Under the pieces are notes generated by a model that saw only the letters and a program-made list of their open reading frames with translations, was not told the DNA's origin and made no database searches. A DNA stretch of 64,000 nucleotides from Microbacterium karelineae. GTDB taxonomy: Bacteria > Actinomycetota > Actinomycetes > Actinomycetales > Microbacteriaceae. A program made the position numbers and the translations under genes. Positions within the stretch are counted from its first letter, which is position 1. Every line of letters starts with the position of its first letter. Positions 8,234-17,616 of the stretch are shown here, piece by piece. The stretch spans positions 248,001 through 312,000 of the forward strand of contig NZ_WFIX01000175.1 in the NCBI RefSeq assembly GCF_009745985.1, written 5' to 3'.

Positions 8234-9253
8234 ATGCCCGCTGATCCCTCTTCGCCGGCCGGACCCGAACACCCACGCGCGCCGTGGGCGCGGGCCGCCC
8301 TCGTGCTCGCCCTCGTCGCCGTCTGCGCGCTCGTCGTCGCGTTCGCGGGGCCGTTTTTCGTCTTCGGGGAGTTCGCGGTCATCATCGTGATCGCGATCGC
8401 TCCCGTGCTGGCGCTCGGCCCCGGGGCCATCGCCGCCGCCGGCCTCGTCGTCGCGATCCTGCAGCGGCGCCGCCGGGGCGCGATCCTCGCGATCATCGCG
8501 GACGCCGTCGTGATCGTCGTCGTCATCGCGGCGGCCGGCCTCGCCGCCTATCTCGTGCATGGATCCGCTGCCCCTCAGACGGCGACGGTCGGCGAGCCCC
8601 GCGCGTTTCCGGGCGACGTCGACGGGCTTCCCGCGTTCGAGGGCGAGGGCGTCGCCGAGCTCGTCGACGCGGGCGCGTGGGCGCTCGAGGGGAACACGGA
8701 CCACGCCGACGAGATCGCCGTGGGCGCCGTCCTCGAGGGGATCGACGACGAGCTCGTCTACTACGACGTGTGGGTGGATGTCGACGTCTACGACGCGTCG
8801 GGGGAGCTCGCGGCCACCGAGCGGGGCATCGTCTCGCTGACGCCCGGGCAGCGCTCCGTCGCCGTCGCGACATTCCGCGAACGGGAGATCCCCGACGACG
8901 CCGCGGAGACGGTCATCGCCATCGCGGGCTACCACGCCCGCGCCGATGCGCGGACGGCGGTGGCCGCCGACGTCGGGACGTATACGATCGCAGACGTGAC
9001 GACCGCGACCGCGGACGACGTCACCCGGGTCACGGGAACGCTCACGAGCACGGCCCCCGCGATCGCCGATATCGACGCGGCGCTCGTCATCCGGAACGGC
9101 GACGGTCAGATGATCGCGGTTCGGCCGGACACCGTCCGCGACGTGCCCGCGCAGGCATCCATCGACTACGCGGAGGAGATCCCGGGCATCCTGCCCCGCG
9201 GCGCCACGGTCGAGGTCTTCGCGGGGCACTCGGCGTATTCGCCGGTGGAATAG
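8234..9253 (+). CDS. membrane-anchored protein of unknown function
   Basis: A 339-residue protein with an N-terminal Pro-rich cytoplasmic stretch, about three hydrophobic segments (near residues 20-40, 45-75 and 85-110, the last rich in V and I) and a large hydrophilic C-terminal part, probably extracytoplasmic. The C-terminal part has acidic beta-rich repeats (ELVYYDVWVDVDVYDASGELAATERG and a related stretch near residue 275), suggesting two immunoglobulin-like or FxLYD-like domains. I cannot name a family. It sits between tatC and helY, each with its own promoter. ATG at 8234 is favoured by the leaderless promoter; frames upstream only shadow tatC. Confidence 0.7.
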   Translation: MPADPSSPAGPEHPRAPWARAALVLALVAVCALVVAFAGPFFVFGEFAVIIVIAIAPVLALGPGAIAAAGLVVAILQRRRRGAILAIIADAVVIVVVIAAAGLAAYLVHGSAAPQTATVGEPRAFPGDVDGLPAFEGEGVAELVDAGAWALEGNTDHADEIAVGAVLEGIDDELVYYDVWVDVDVYDASGELAATERGIVSLTPGQRSVAVATFREREIPDDAAETVIAIAGYHARADARTAVAADVGTYTIADVTTATADDVTRVTGTLTSTAPAIADIDAALVIRNGDGQMIAVRPDTVRDVPAQASIDYAEEIPGILPRGATVEVFAGHSAYSPVE

Positions 9254-9298
9254 CGCGCGGCGTCGCGCCAGGCGCCCGCGAGGTGGTGGGATGGACTC

Positions 9299-11716
9299 AT
9301 GACCTCCGCCACGCCCGCCGAACGGTACGCCGAGGCGCGAGAGACCAGCGCTCATCCCGTCACCGCCGAATTCTCCGCCGCGCAGCGCTTCGAGCTCGAT
9401 CCCTTCCAGGTCGCGGGATGCCGCGCCCTCGAAGACGGCTCGAGCGTGCTCGTCGCCGCGCCGACGGGCGCGGGAAAGACGATCGTCGGAGAGTTCGCGA
9501 TCCACCTCGCGATGCGCTCGGCGGGTGAGAAGGCGTTCTACACGACGCCCATGAAGGCCCTGTCGAACCAGAAGTTCCGCGAGCTGCAGGAGGTCTATGG
9601 GGCGGACGAGGTCGGCCTGCTCACGGGCGATACGAACATCAACGCGCACGCTCGCGTCGTCGTCATGACGACGGAGGTCCTGCGCAACATGATCTACGCC
9701 GGATCGTCGGCGCTCGACGGCCTGCGCTACGTGATCATGGACGAGGTGCACTACCTCGCCGACCGGTTCCGCGGCGCCGTGTGGGAGGAGGTCATCATCC
9801 ACCTCCCGCCGTCGGTGCGGCTCGTGTCGCTGTCGGCGACGGTGTCGAACGCCGAGGAGTTCGGCGACTGGCTCGGCACCGTGCGTGGCGACACCCAGGT
9901 GATCGTCTCCGAGACGCGCCCCGTGCCTCTCGAGCAGCACGTGCTCGCCCGCGGCGACCTGCTGCCGCTGTTCGACGAGCGCACGGGGGAGGCCGCCGCC
10001 GAGGTGAACCGCGAGCTGCTGCGCCTCGGGCGCGGGCTTCCGACGGGCGGCGGGGGATCGCGCCGCGGCCGCGGGCGGGGCAGGCCACAGGGGCCGCCGC
10101 GCGGCGGAGGCCGGCTCGACCGAGCGCACGCCATCGAGCTGCTCGAGCGCCAGCACCTGCTGCCCGCGATCTTCTTCATCTTCAGCCGCGTCGGCTGCGA
10201 TCAGGCCGTCATCCAGGTGCGGCGCGCGGGGATCCGCCTGACGGATCGCGACGAGCGCGTGCGGATCCGTGAGATCGTGCGGCAGCGCACCGCGGCACTG
10301 CAGGACGAGGACCTCGGCGTGCTCGGCTTCTACGAGTGGGCCGACGACCTCGAGCGGGGCATCGCGGCGCACCACGCCGGCATGCTCCCGGCGTTCAAGG
10401 AGGTCGTCGAGGAGCTGTTTCAGCGCAAGCTCGTCAAGGTCGTCTTCGCGACGGAGACGCTCGCGCTCGGCATCAACATGCCGGCGCGCACCGTCGTGCT
10501 CGAGAAGCTCGAGAAGTTCAACGGCGAGGCCCGCGTGCCGATCACGTCGGGGGAGTACACGCAGCTGACGGGCCGCGCGGGCCGACGTGGCATCGACGTC
10601 GAGGGGCACGCGGTCGTGCACTGGACCGACGGTCTGGATCCGCACGCCGTCGCATCGCTCGCGTCGCGCCGCACCTATCCCCTGAACTCGTCGTTCCGCC
10701 CGACCTACAACATGGCGGTGAACCTCATCGACCAGTTCGGGCGGCGCACGGCGCGCGAGATCCTCGAGTCGTCATTCGCGCAGTTCCAGGCCGACCGCGC
10801 CGTCGTCGGCATCGCGCGCGAGGTCAGGCGCGCGGAGGAATCGCTCGAAGGGTACCTCGAGGCGATGCAGTGCCACCTCGGCGACTTCGCCGAGTACGCA
10901 GGGATCCGCCGCGAACTGAGCGACCTCGAGAAGAAGGCGCGCAAGGACCACACCGCCTCGAAGGCGCGGCAGGAGCAGCGCCGCCAGAAGATGGCGGGGC
11001 TGAAGAAGAGCCTGCAACGGCACGACTGCCACCGGTGCGGCGAGCGCGAGCAGCACGCGCGGTGGGGCGAGCGGTACCACTCCCTGAAGCGGCAGACCGA
11101 CAAGCAGCGGCGGCAGATCGAATCCCGCACGGGCACGGTCGCGCGGCAGTTCGATCGCATCGTCGACGTGCTCGCCGAGCTCGACTATGTGCGGGTCGAC
11201 GGCGACCAGGCCGCGCTCACCGACAGCGGGCGCACGATGAAGCGGATCTACGGCGACCGCGACCTGCTCGTCGCCGAGGCGCTGCGCCTGAAGCTGTGGG
11301 AGTCGCTGGATCCCGCATCGCTCGCGGCCCTCGCCTGCACCCTCGTCTATGAGCCGCGGCGCGGCGAGCAGAACGGCGACTTCGCGCTGCCGCGCGGGAA
11401 CTTCCGCGAGGCCCTCGACCGCACCGAGCGCCTGTGGTCCGAGCTCGACGACCTCGAGCAGGACCACAGGCTGCCCGGCACGTCGCCGCTTGCGCCGGGC
11501 CTCGCGCAGGCGATGCACATGTGGGCGCGTGGTCAGCTGCTCGACCGCGTGCTCGGCTCGGCCGAGATGGCGGCGGGTGACTTCGTGCGGTGGGCGAAGC
11601 AGACGATCGACCTGCTCGACCAGATCTCGCTCACGGCCGACGGCGAGCTCGCCCGCACGTCCCGCCGCGCGCTCGACGCCGTCCGGCGCGGCATCGTCGC
11701 CTACACGGGGGTGTGA
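9299..11716 (+). CDS. helY: HelY-type (Ski2-like) DEAD/DExH-box RNA helicase
   Basis: An 805-residue superfamily 2 helicase related to the Ski2/Mtr4 group. Motifs in order: Q-like FELDPFQ, Walker A APTGAGKT (54-61), TTPMKALSNQK (Ia), DEVHYL (motif II near 147), SATVSN (III), ALGINMPARTVV (V) and QLTGRAGRRG (VI). A Gly/Arg-rich insertion at about 246-265 (GGGSRRGRGRGRPQGPP) probably contacts RNA. The C-terminal part contains a Cys/His cluster (HDCHRCGEREQHARWGERYH) typical of HelY and a helical bundle. In Mycobacterium tuberculosis helY also follows tatC. Presumed role: ATP-dependent RNA remodelling or decay. The start ATG is preceded by TGGGAT and a six-base gap, so the message may be leaderless. 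Confidence 0.93.
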   Translation: MTSATPAERYAEARETSAHPVTAEFSAAQRFELDPFQVAGCRALEDGSSVLVAAPTGAGKTIVGEFAIHLAMRSAGEKAFYTTPMKALSNQKFRELQEVYGADEVGLLTGDTNINAHARVVVMTTEVLRNMIYAGSSALDGLRYVIMDEVHYLADRFRGAVWEEVIIHLPPSVRLVSLSATVSNAEEFGDWLGTVRGDTQVIVSETRPVPLEQHVLARGDLLPLFDERTGEAAAEVNRELLRLGRGLPTGGGGSRRGRGRGRPQGPPRGGGRLDRAHAIELLERQHLLPAIFFIFSRVGCDQAVIQVRRAGIRLTDRDERVRIREIVRQRTAALQDEDLGVLGFYEWADDLERGIAAHHAGMLPAFKEVVEELFQRKLVKVVFATETLALGINMPARTVVLEKLEKFNGEARVPITSGEYTQLTGRAGRRGIDVEGHAVVHWTDGLDPHAVASLASRRTYPLNSSFRPTYNMAVNLIDQFGRRTAREILESSFAQFQADRAVVGIAREVRRAEESLEGYLEAMQCHLGDFAEYAGIRRELSDLEKKARKDHTASKARQEQRRQKMAGLKKSLQRHDCHRCGEREQHARWGERYHSLKRQTDKQRRQIESRTGTVARQFDRIVDVLAELDYVRVDGDQAALTDSGRTMKRIYGDRDLLVAEALRLKLWESLDPASLAALACTLVYEPRRGEQNGDFALPRGNFREALDRTERLWSELDDLEQDHRLPGTSPLAPGLAQAMHMWARGQLLDRVLGSAEMAAGDFVRWAKQTIDLLDQISLTADGELARTSRRALDAVRRGIVAYTGV

Positions 11717-11752
11717 GGGGATTCGCGTCGCACCCTCGACCTCGCGTCGAGA

Positions 11753-11767
11753 ATCAGATAATCTGAT
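11753..11767. promoter_or_regulatory. palindromic operator/promoter of the toxin-antitoxin pair
   Basis: ATCAGATAATCTGAT is a perfect 7-1-7 palindrome. It contains a -10-like TAATCT (11759-11764) that ends six bases before the antitoxin ATG at 11771. An antitoxin dimer bound here would block RNA polymerase directly, the standard autoregulation of Phd/VapB operons. The message would be leaderless. Confidence 0.65.
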
Positions 11768-11770
11768 CTC

Positions 11771-12028
11771 ATGAGAACGATCACCGCCACGTCTGCATCG
11801 AGAGGCTTCTCCGAGCTTCTCAGCGCGGTTGAGCACGGCGATGTGGTGACCATCGTGCGCGGTGGCCGGGCTGTCGCCGAGCTGCGCCCGATCGAGCGTC
11901 ATACGCTGGCCGCACTGCGTTCTCGGCTGCCCGGAGAGCCGGTCTTCGACGACGCGATGGCGGCCGGCATCGCCGAGGCGACGAGCCTGCTGACGAACGA
12001 GGCGACGGATCCGTGGGACGACGACTGA
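11771..12028 (+). CDS. antitoxin of a VapBC-type module (Phd/YefM-like)
   Basis: An 85-residue antitoxin. The N-terminal part is a Phd/YefM fold (TITATSASRGFSELLSAVEHG then VTIVRGGRAVAELRP), used for dimerisation and operator binding; the C-terminal part, rich in acidic residues (EATSLLTNEATDPWDDD), is the segment that usually wraps around the toxin. It overlaps the toxin start by 16 bases, so translation is coupled. It probably represses its own promoter through the palindrome at 11753-11767. Confidence 0.85.
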   Translation: MRTITATSASRGFSELLSAVEHGDVVTIVRGGRAVAELRPIERHTLAALRSRLPGEPVFDDAMAAGIAEATSLLTNEATDPWDDD

Positions 12029-12414
12029 TCGTCGATACGAACGTCCTGATCGCGATCGAGCGCGGCGCATCCGACGCGTACGAGCGGCTGCGCGACGATG
12101 ACGAGATCGCGATCGCGGCCGTCACGCGCGCCGAGCTGCTGCTCGGCGTCGAACTCGCCCCCGACGAGGCGACCGCTCGTCGTCGAGAGGAGCGCGTGAC
12201 GGCGATCCTGGACGGCGTCGACGTGCTCGACTACACGGCGCGCACGTCCGATCATCACGCGATCCTGCTGGCGCACGTGCGCCGATCGGGGCGGCCGCGT
12301 GGGGCTCACGACCTCGTCATCGCGTCGCACGCGGTGGAGACCGGGCGCGCGCTGTTCAGCGCCGACGCGAAGGCTCGTTTCGGAGACCTCCCCGGTGTGC
12401 GCACGCTCGACTGA
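12013..12414 (+). CDS. PIN-domain toxin (VapC-type ribonuclease)
   Basis: A 133-residue PIN-domain protein. The conserved acidic metal-binding residues appear in LIVDTNVLIAIERG (Asp8), RAELLLGVE (Glu near 38), the AHDLVIASHA segment (Asp near 97) and FSADAKARF near 117. VapC toxins cleave specific tRNAs or rRNA until bound by their antitoxin; the target here cannot be predicted. Start is GTG at 12013 inside the antitoxin gene. It converges on the nitrate reductase gene, with only about 20 bases between the stops and no obvious terminator. Confidence 0.88.
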   Translation: MGRRLIVDTNVLIAIERGASDAYERLRDDDEIAIAAVTRAELLLGVELAPDEATARRREERVTAILDGVDVLDYTARTSDHHAILLAHVRRSGRPRGAHDLVIASHAVETGRALFSADAKARFGDLPGVRTLD

Positions 12415-12435
12415 GCGGATGGGCGCTCGTTCTCC

Positions 12436-14523
12436 TCACGCGACCGCCTCGACCGTGACGACGGCGTTCTTGAACTCGGGCATCGCGCTGTGGGGGTCGG
12501 TCGCCGCGCTCGTCAGCAGATTCGCGCTCTCGGGGCCGGCGTAATGGAACGGCAGGAACACCGTGTCGGGGCGGATGTCGGGGCAGAGCCGGACATCGGC
12601 CTCGAGGGCTCCTCGATGATTCGACATCCGCACGCGGGAGCCGTCGGCGATGCCGCGGTCGCGCGCCGTGACGGGATGCATCTGGGCGACGAGCCGCGGG
12701 TTCGGGTCGTTCAGCTCGGCGACGCGGCGCGTCTGGGTGCCCGACTGATAGTGCTCGAGGATCCGCCCCGTCACGAGGCTCAGCTCCGAGCCGTGCGGCG
12801 TCTCGGGGCGGCGCGGCCGGACCGAGACGAAGCGCGCGCGCCCGTCGTCGTGAGCGAAGCGGTCGAGGAACACCCGCGGCGTACCCGACGAACCCTGCGG
12901 GTACGGCCAGTGCGCCGCGATCCCGGTGTCGAGGAGCGCGTGGGAGAGGCCGGAGTAGTCGCTCAGGCCGCCCGCGCTCGCGTGCGCGAGCTCGTCGAAC
13001 ACCTCGGCCGGATCGAGCGACCACGCGCCGGGCGCGTCGAGGCGCGCCGCGAGCTCGCGCATGATCCACAGCTCGCTGCGCGCGCCGGGCGGCGGGTCGA
13101 CGGCCCTGCGCCGCCGGATGACGCGGCCCTCGAGGTTCGTCATCGTTCCCTCCTCCTCGGCCCACTGCAGGACGGGCAGCACGATGTCGGCGAGCTGCGC
13201 CGTCTCGGAGAGGAAGAAGTCGCTCACCACGAGCAGGTCGAGCCGGCCGAGCGCCGCGCGCACCTGCGAGACGTCGGGCGCCGAGACGACGACGTTGGAT
13301 CCGTGCACGAGCAGCGCCCGCACACCTCCCTCGACGCCGCACGAGGCGAGGAGCTGCACGGCGGGGATCCCGGGGCCGGGGATCGATTCGGGATCCACGC
13401 CCCACACGCGGGCGACGTGGGCCCGCGCGGCGGGATCCGTGATCTTGCGGTAGCCGGGGAGCTGGTCGCTCTTCTGCCCGTGCTCGCGGCCGCCCTGGCC
13501 GTTGCCCTGCCCCGTGAGGGTGCCGTACCCCGAGCCCTCGCGGCCGACGAGGCCGAGGAGGAGCGCGAGGTTGATGGCGGCGGTCGCCGTGTCGGTGCCG
13601 TCGGCGTGCTGCTCGACGCCGCGGCCCGTGAGGACGTACGCCGAGCGAGCGCCCGCGAGCCGGTGCGCGATGTCGCGGACGACACCCGCGGGCACGCCCG
13701 TCACCTGCTCCGTGCGCTCCGGCCACCAGGCGGAGACGGAGCGACGCACGGCGTCGAATCCCGTCGTGCGGGCATCTACGTAGTCGCGGTCGTACAGTTC
13801 GTCGGCGATGACGACGTGGCACACGCCGAGCAGCAGGGCCATGTCGGTTCCGGGGGCGGGCTGCACGTGGGTCCCCGCGCCATCCGCGGTGAGCCGTGCC
13901 GTCGTCGAGCGGCGCGGATCCACGACGATCAGGCCGCCGCGGGCGCGGGCGCCCTGCAGATGCTGCACGAACGGCGGCATCGTGTCGCCCATGTTCGAGC
14001 CCATCACGAGCACGGCATCGGCCGTGTCGAGGTCGGTGAGGGGGAACGGCAGCCCGCGGTCGAGGCCGAAGGCGCGGTTCGCGGCCGCGGCGGCCGACGA
14101 CATGCAGAAGCGGCCGTTGTAGTCGATGCGGCTCGTGCGCAGGGCGATGCGTGCGAACTTGCCCAGCTGATAGGCCTTCTCATTCGTGAGCCCGCCGCCG
14201 CCGAACACGCCCACGGCGTCCGCGCCGCTCTCGCGGCCGATCCGCGCGACCTCGCGCGCGATCCGGTCGAGCACCTCGTCCCAGCTCGCCTCGACGAAGG
14301 ATCCGTCGTCCTGCCGCACGAGGGGCGCCGTGATCCGGTCACCGCGCGCGAGCAGCTCGGCCGATGTCCACCCCTTCTTGCACAGGCCGCCGCGATTGGT
14401 GGGGAACTCGCGCCCCGACACGGTGACCGGCGCCGGTTCGCCGGCCGTGGGCGTCAGCGTCATCGCGCACTGCAGAGCGCAGTACGGGCAGTGCGTGTCG
14501 GCTGCGGGGGCCACAGCCGTCAT
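12436..14523 (-). CDS. nasA: assimilatory nitrate reductase, molybdenum catalytic subunit
   Basis: A 695-residue molybdopterin oxidoreductase. The N-terminus carries a [4Fe-4S] site (HCPYCALQCAM, then GGLCKKGW), followed by the Mo-bis-MGD domains (YNGRFCMSSAAAAANRAFG, VMGSNMGDTMPP, VVDPRRS, GQGNGQGGREHGQKSDQLPGYR) and the C-terminal molybdopterin-dinucleotide-binding domain (LVTGRILEHYQSGTQTRR, MHPVTARDRGI). It reduces nitrate to nitrite in the cytoplasm. ATG at 14523 overlaps the stop of the FAD subunit (ATGA), so the two are translated together; upstream in-frame residues only shadow that gene. The set narK, FAD/[2Fe-2S] protein and nasA forms one operon, and nirBD nearby completes reduction to ammonium. 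Length is normal. Confidence 0.93.
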   Translation of the reverse strand: MTAVAPAADTHCPYCALQCAMTLTPTAGEPAPVTVSGREFPTNRGGLCKKGWTSAELLARGDRITAPLVRQDDGSFVEASWDEVLDRIAREVARIGRESGADAVGVFGGGGLTNEKAYQLGKFARIALRTSRIDYNGRFCMSSAAAAANRAFGLDRGLPFPLTDLDTADAVLVMGSNMGDTMPPFVQHLQGARARGGLIVVDPRRSTTARLTADGAGTHVQPAPGTDMALLLGVCHVVIADELYDRDYVDARTTGFDAVRRSVSAWWPERTEQVTGVPAGVVRDIAHRLAGARSAYVLTGRGVEQHADGTDTATAAINLALLLGLVGREGSGYGTLTGQGNGQGGREHGQKSDQLPGYRKITDPAARAHVARVWGVDPESIPGPGIPAVQLLASCGVEGGVRALLVHGSNVVVSAPDVSQVRAALGRLDLLVVSDFFLSETAQLADIVLPVLQWAEEEGTMTNLEGRVIRRRRAVDPPPGARSELWIMRELAARLDAPGAWSLDPAEVFDELAHASAGGLSDYSGLSHALLDTGIAAHWPYPQGSSGTPRVFLDRFAHDDGRARFVSVRPRRPETPHGSELSLVTGRILEHYQSGTQTRRVAELNDPNPRLVAQMHPVTARDRGIADGSRVRMSNHRGALEADVRLCPDIRPDTVFLPFHYAGPESANLLTSAATDPHSAMPEFKNAVVTVEAVA

Positions 14524-16088
14524 GCGGGCTGCTCCTGCATGTCGGCGAGCATCTCGGCGATGCGGGCGCGGCACCCGCCGCACCCCGTGCCCGCCCGGGT
14601 GCAGCGGCCGACATCCTCGACCGTCGTGCACTCGTGCTCGCGCGCGGCGTCCTCGATGGCGCCGGCCGTCACGGCATTGCACATGCACACGGTCTGGTCG
14701 CGTCCGCCGGCCGGGGCAGCCTGCTCGCCGACCGCGTCGAGACGCAGCAGCAGCGAGCGGTCGCTCGGCAGCTCGCCGCGGCGCTGGTAGAGCACGCTGA
14801 GCTCGGCCGCTGTGCGCGGCATGCCGACTGATACGAAGCCGTCGAGCACGCCGTCGGTCGTCGCCATCGCGACATACGTGCCGTGCTGCGGATCCGCCCA
14901 CATCGCCACCTCGGGTGCGGTCTCGCCGTGTGGGACGGGGGCGAACGGATCCGCCGGGATCGCGCCCGCCGCGACGAGGTCGACCTGCGACGCCTTCATG
15001 AGCACGACGCCCGGCACGTCCTCCGCGTAGTCGTTCTCGGCGCGGTCGTCGAGCTCGGCGATCATCGACCGCGCGAGCCATTCGGCCTGCCGCCAGCCCG
15101 GCCCGACGAGCCCGCTCGCGCCGCCCGGCACCTCACGGTCGTGGAGGTGCGCGGCGGGATCGGCGACGTGCGCGACGTCGCCGATCGCGTGGATCTGCGG
15201 ATCCGACCACGAGCGCAGCCGGTTGTCGACGAGGACGCCGCGTCCCGTGCGCAGCCCCGCGTCCTCCGCGAGGGCGGTGCGCGGCCGCACACCGCACGAG
15301 AGCACGAGCAGGTCGGCCTCGATGCGCTTGCCGTCGCCCGAGACGAGCGCCCGGAACGTGCGGCGGCCGGCGACCTCGTGCGTGACGATCGCCTCGGCGC
15401 GGGTGTGCGGAACGACCGTGACGCCCGCGCGGCCGAGCTGATCGACGAGGACCCGGGCCGAGCCGCGGTCGAGCTGGCGCGGCATCGGGATCGGGCCGAA
15501 GTGCGCGAGTTGGGGCACGGCGCCCGCGTCGGCGAGGAGCAGCGCGAGCTCGAGCCCGAGTACGCCCGCGCCGAGCACGGCCACGCGTCCGCCGGCGTCG
15601 ACGACGCGCTTGACACGCTCGGCATCGGCGAGCGAGCGCAGCGCGCAGACACCGTCGGTGAGCGCGACGTCGAGGCCCGGCGCGGCCGGATCCGCCTGCT
15701 CGAGGCCGTCGAGCGTCGGCACATTCGCCTCGGCGCCCGTCGCGAGCACGAGGCGGTCGTAGGCGATCCGCCCGCCGCCGTCGAGCTCGACCTCGCGATC
15801 CTCCGCGTGGATCCGCGTCGCGCTGCGACCCGTGAGCACCCGCACGCCGCGCGAGGCGAGCTCGGCCGGATCCGCGATCTGCAGATTCTCGTGCGCGATC
15901 TCGCCCGCCGCGTACTCCGCGATCATGATCCGGTTGTATGGATCCTCGCTCTCCGCGCCGACGACCGTCAGATCGATGCGGCCCTGCTCGACGGCGGGGA
16001 GGAGCTCCTCCGCGAACCGCACGCCGACAGGGCCGAAGCCGACGAGCACCACGCTCGTCGGCAACGTCCTCTTCTGCATCCCCGCCAC
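14520..16088 (-). CDS. FAD/NAD(P)H oxidoreductase with BFD [2Fe-2S] domain, nitrate reductase electron donor
   Basis: A 522-residue flavoprotein resembling the N-terminal half of NirB and the NasB/NasC electron-transfer subunits. It has an FAD-binding motif (VVLVGFGPVGVRFAEE, near 15), an NAD(P)H-binding motif (RVAVLGAGVLGLELALLLADAG), the second FAD contact (IHAIGDVAHV) and a C-terminal bacterioferritin-associated-ferredoxin-like domain with four cysteines (CMCNAVTAG and TGCGGCRARIAEML). It should pass electrons from NAD(P)H to NasA. It lies between narK (4 bp apart) and nasA (overlapping). The ATG at 16088 gives MAGMQKRTLP; the second Met may also start. Confidence 0.88.
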   Translation of the reverse strand: MAGMQKRTLPTSVVLVGFGPVGVRFAEELLPAVEQGRIDLTVVGAESEDPYNRIMIAEYAAGEIAHENLQIADPAELASRGVRVLTGRSATRIHAEDREVELDGGGRIAYDRLVLATGAEANVPTLDGLEQADPAAPGLDVALTDGVCALRSLADAERVKRVVDAGGRVAVLGAGVLGLELALLLADAGAVPQLAHFGPIPMPRQLDRGSARVLVDQLGRAGVTVVPHTRAEAIVTHEVAGRRTFRALVSGDGKRIEADLLVLSCGVRPRTALAEDAGLRTGRGVLVDNRLRSWSDPQIHAIGDVAHVADPAAHLHDREVPGGASGLVGPGWRQAEWLARSMIAELDDRAENDYAEDVPGVVLMKASQVDLVAAGAIPADPFAPVPHGETAPEVAMWADPQHGTYVAMATTDGVLDGFVSVGMPRTAAELSVLYQRRGELPSDRSLLLRLDAVGEQAAPAGGRDQTVCMCNAVTAGAIEDAAREHECTTVEDVGRCTRAGTGCGGCRARIAEMLADMQEQPA

Positions 16089-16092
16089 GGCG

Positions 16093-17484
16093 TCAGACGA
16101 TCCGGCCGGCGAGCGAACGGCGCGGGATCAGGTAGATCACCGCGGTGAGGGCGCCGAGCACGGCATATGCGCCGATGAACCCGTAGAACGCCGAGGTGTA
16201 TCCGCCCGTCGTCTGCTGCGAGAGGTTCAGCACCTGCGGCACCAGGAAGCCGCCGTACGCGCCGAGTGCGGAGATGATGCCGAGCGCGGCGGCGCCCTTG
16301 CGCTGCGCCCCGACCGCGTGCTCTTCGCCCGCCGTCGCGGCGCCGCGGGCCGCGAAGATCGCCGGGATCATGCGGTAGGTCGCGCCGTTCGCGACGCCCG
16401 TCGCGCTGAACAGCACGAGGAAGCAGGCGAGGAAGATCCAGAAGCTCGCGAGCGGGAGGGTGAGGACTACGGCGAGCGTCGCGACGATCATCGCGCCGAA
16501 CGAGATGACCGTCATGCGCGCGCCGCCGAACCGGTCGGCGAGCTTGCCGCCGTAGGGGCGCGTGAGCGATCCGATGAGGGCGCCGAGGAACGCGAGCGAC
16601 AGCCCGGCGCCGAGCACCTCGAACGTCGAGAACTCGGGGAACTGGTCCTTGATCAGCTTCGGGAACACGCTCGCGAAGCCGATGAACGATCCGAAGGTGC
16701 CGATGTACAGCAGCGCCATGATCCAGAGGTGGGGCTCCTTGAGCGCCGCGGCGGCGCCGGCGAAGTCACTCTTCGCGGTGGAGAGGTTGTCCATGAACTT
16801 CCACGCGCCCCAGACGGACACGAGGATGAACGGCACCCACAGGAAGCCCGCGAGGTGCAGGTTCAGCGTGCCGACCGCGCCGATCGTGACGGCGATCGGG
16901 ACGATCAGCTGCGCGATCGCGGCGCCGATGTTGCCGCCGGCGGCGTTCAGCCCGAGGGCCCAGCCCTTCTCGCGCTGCGGGAAGAAGAAGGTGATGTTCG
17001 CCATCGAGCTCGCGAAGTTCCCGCCGCCGAGGCCGCCGAGGGCCGCGACCACGAGCAGTACGGGGTAGGGCGTCTCAGGGTTCTGCACGACGATTCCGAG
17101 CAGGATCGCCGGGATCAGCAGGAGCGCCGCAGAGATGATCGTCCAATTGCGACCGCCGAAGCGCGCGACCATGAAGGTGTAGGGAAAGCGCAGCGTCGCA
17201 CCGACGAGGCTCGCGACCGAGATCAGCCAGAACTGCTGCGTCGAGGTCAGGGTGAAGCCCGCGTCGGGAAGCAGGACGACGACGATGCTCCAGAGCTGCC
17301 AGATCACGAAGCCGAGGAACTCGGCGAAGACCGACCAGCTGAGGTTGCGCTTCGCGATCGCGCGCCCCTCGGATTCCCACTGCGCGGGGTCCTCGGCGTT
17401 CCAGCCGTCGATCCAGCGTCCAGGGCGGACGGTGAGTCCTGCGGTCTCGAGCGGTGTGCTCGTCGTGCTCACGGGCGTTGCCAT
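16093..17484 (-). CDS. narK: nitrate/nitrite transporter, MFS family NarK-type
   Basis: A 463-residue major facilitator with about 12 hydrophobic helices. The NarK signatures are visible: GGNFASSMANITFFFPQREKG (nitrate signature 1) and GFIGFASVFPKLIKDQFP in the C-terminal half, plus a long N-terminal cytoplasmic extension with WNAEDPAQWESEGR. It should import nitrate and possibly export nitrite. The ATG at 17484 follows an AGGAGG ribosome binding site. It is the first gene of the narK-FAD subunit-nasA operon. The promoter region carries CGGTGTTTCG, shared with the nirB promoter, which suggests nitrogen control. Confidence 0.93.
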   Translation of the reverse strand: MATPVSTTSTPLETAGLTVRPGRWIDGWNAEDPAQWESEGRAIAKRNLSWSVFAEFLGFVIWQLWSIVVVLLPDAGFTLTSTQQFWLISVASLVGATLRFPYTFMVARFGGRNWTIISAALLLIPAILLGIVVQNPETPYPVLLVVAALGGLGGGNFASSMANITFFFPQREKGWALGLNAAGGNIGAAIAQLIVPIAVTIGAVGTLNLHLAGFLWVPFILVSVWGAWKFMDNLSTAKSDFAGAAAALKEPHLWIMALLYIGTFGSFIGFASVFPKLIKDQFPEFSTFEVLGAGLSLAFLGALIGSLTRPYGGKLADRFGGARMTVISFGAMIVATLAVVLTLPLASFWIFLACFLVLFSATGVANGATYRMIPAIFAARGAATAGEEHAVGAQRKGAAALGIISALGAYGGFLVPQVLNLSQQTTGGYTSAFYGFIGAYAVLGALTAVIYLIPRRSLAGRIV

Positions 17485-17533
17485 GGCGGCCTCCTGTGCG
17501 GGTGGGGATCGTGTGGTCCCGACGCTAGGGATC

Positions 17534-17543
17534 CGGTGTTTCG
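17534..17543 (-). promoter_or_regulatory. GlnR-like half site upstream of narK
   Basis: The forward sequence CGGTGTTTCG reads CGAAACACCG in the direction of narK, 50-60 bases before its ATG. The same decamer occurs at 17616-17625 and before nirB at 34191-34200. It contains GAAAC, the conserved half of actinobacterial GlnR boxes. Confidence 0.4.
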
Positions 17544-17616
17544 CACGGCGAGCCCGCCTCGTGTCGGGCGCGTCACCTTTCGATCACGCGCCTCCGCCTT
17601 GGTCGGGGAAGGCCCC

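Noticed and set aside
14524-15081. N-terminal extension of the nitrate reductase frame
   Set aside because: The extension overlaps the FAD subunit out of frame and lacks protein character; the start inside the FAD subunit stop gives the expected Fe-S N-terminus.
12436-17484. Respiratory nitrate reductase (NarGHJI)
   Set aside because: No NarH, NarJ or NarI is present and the catalytic subunit is short with a BFD-containing flavoprotein partner, which fits assimilation.
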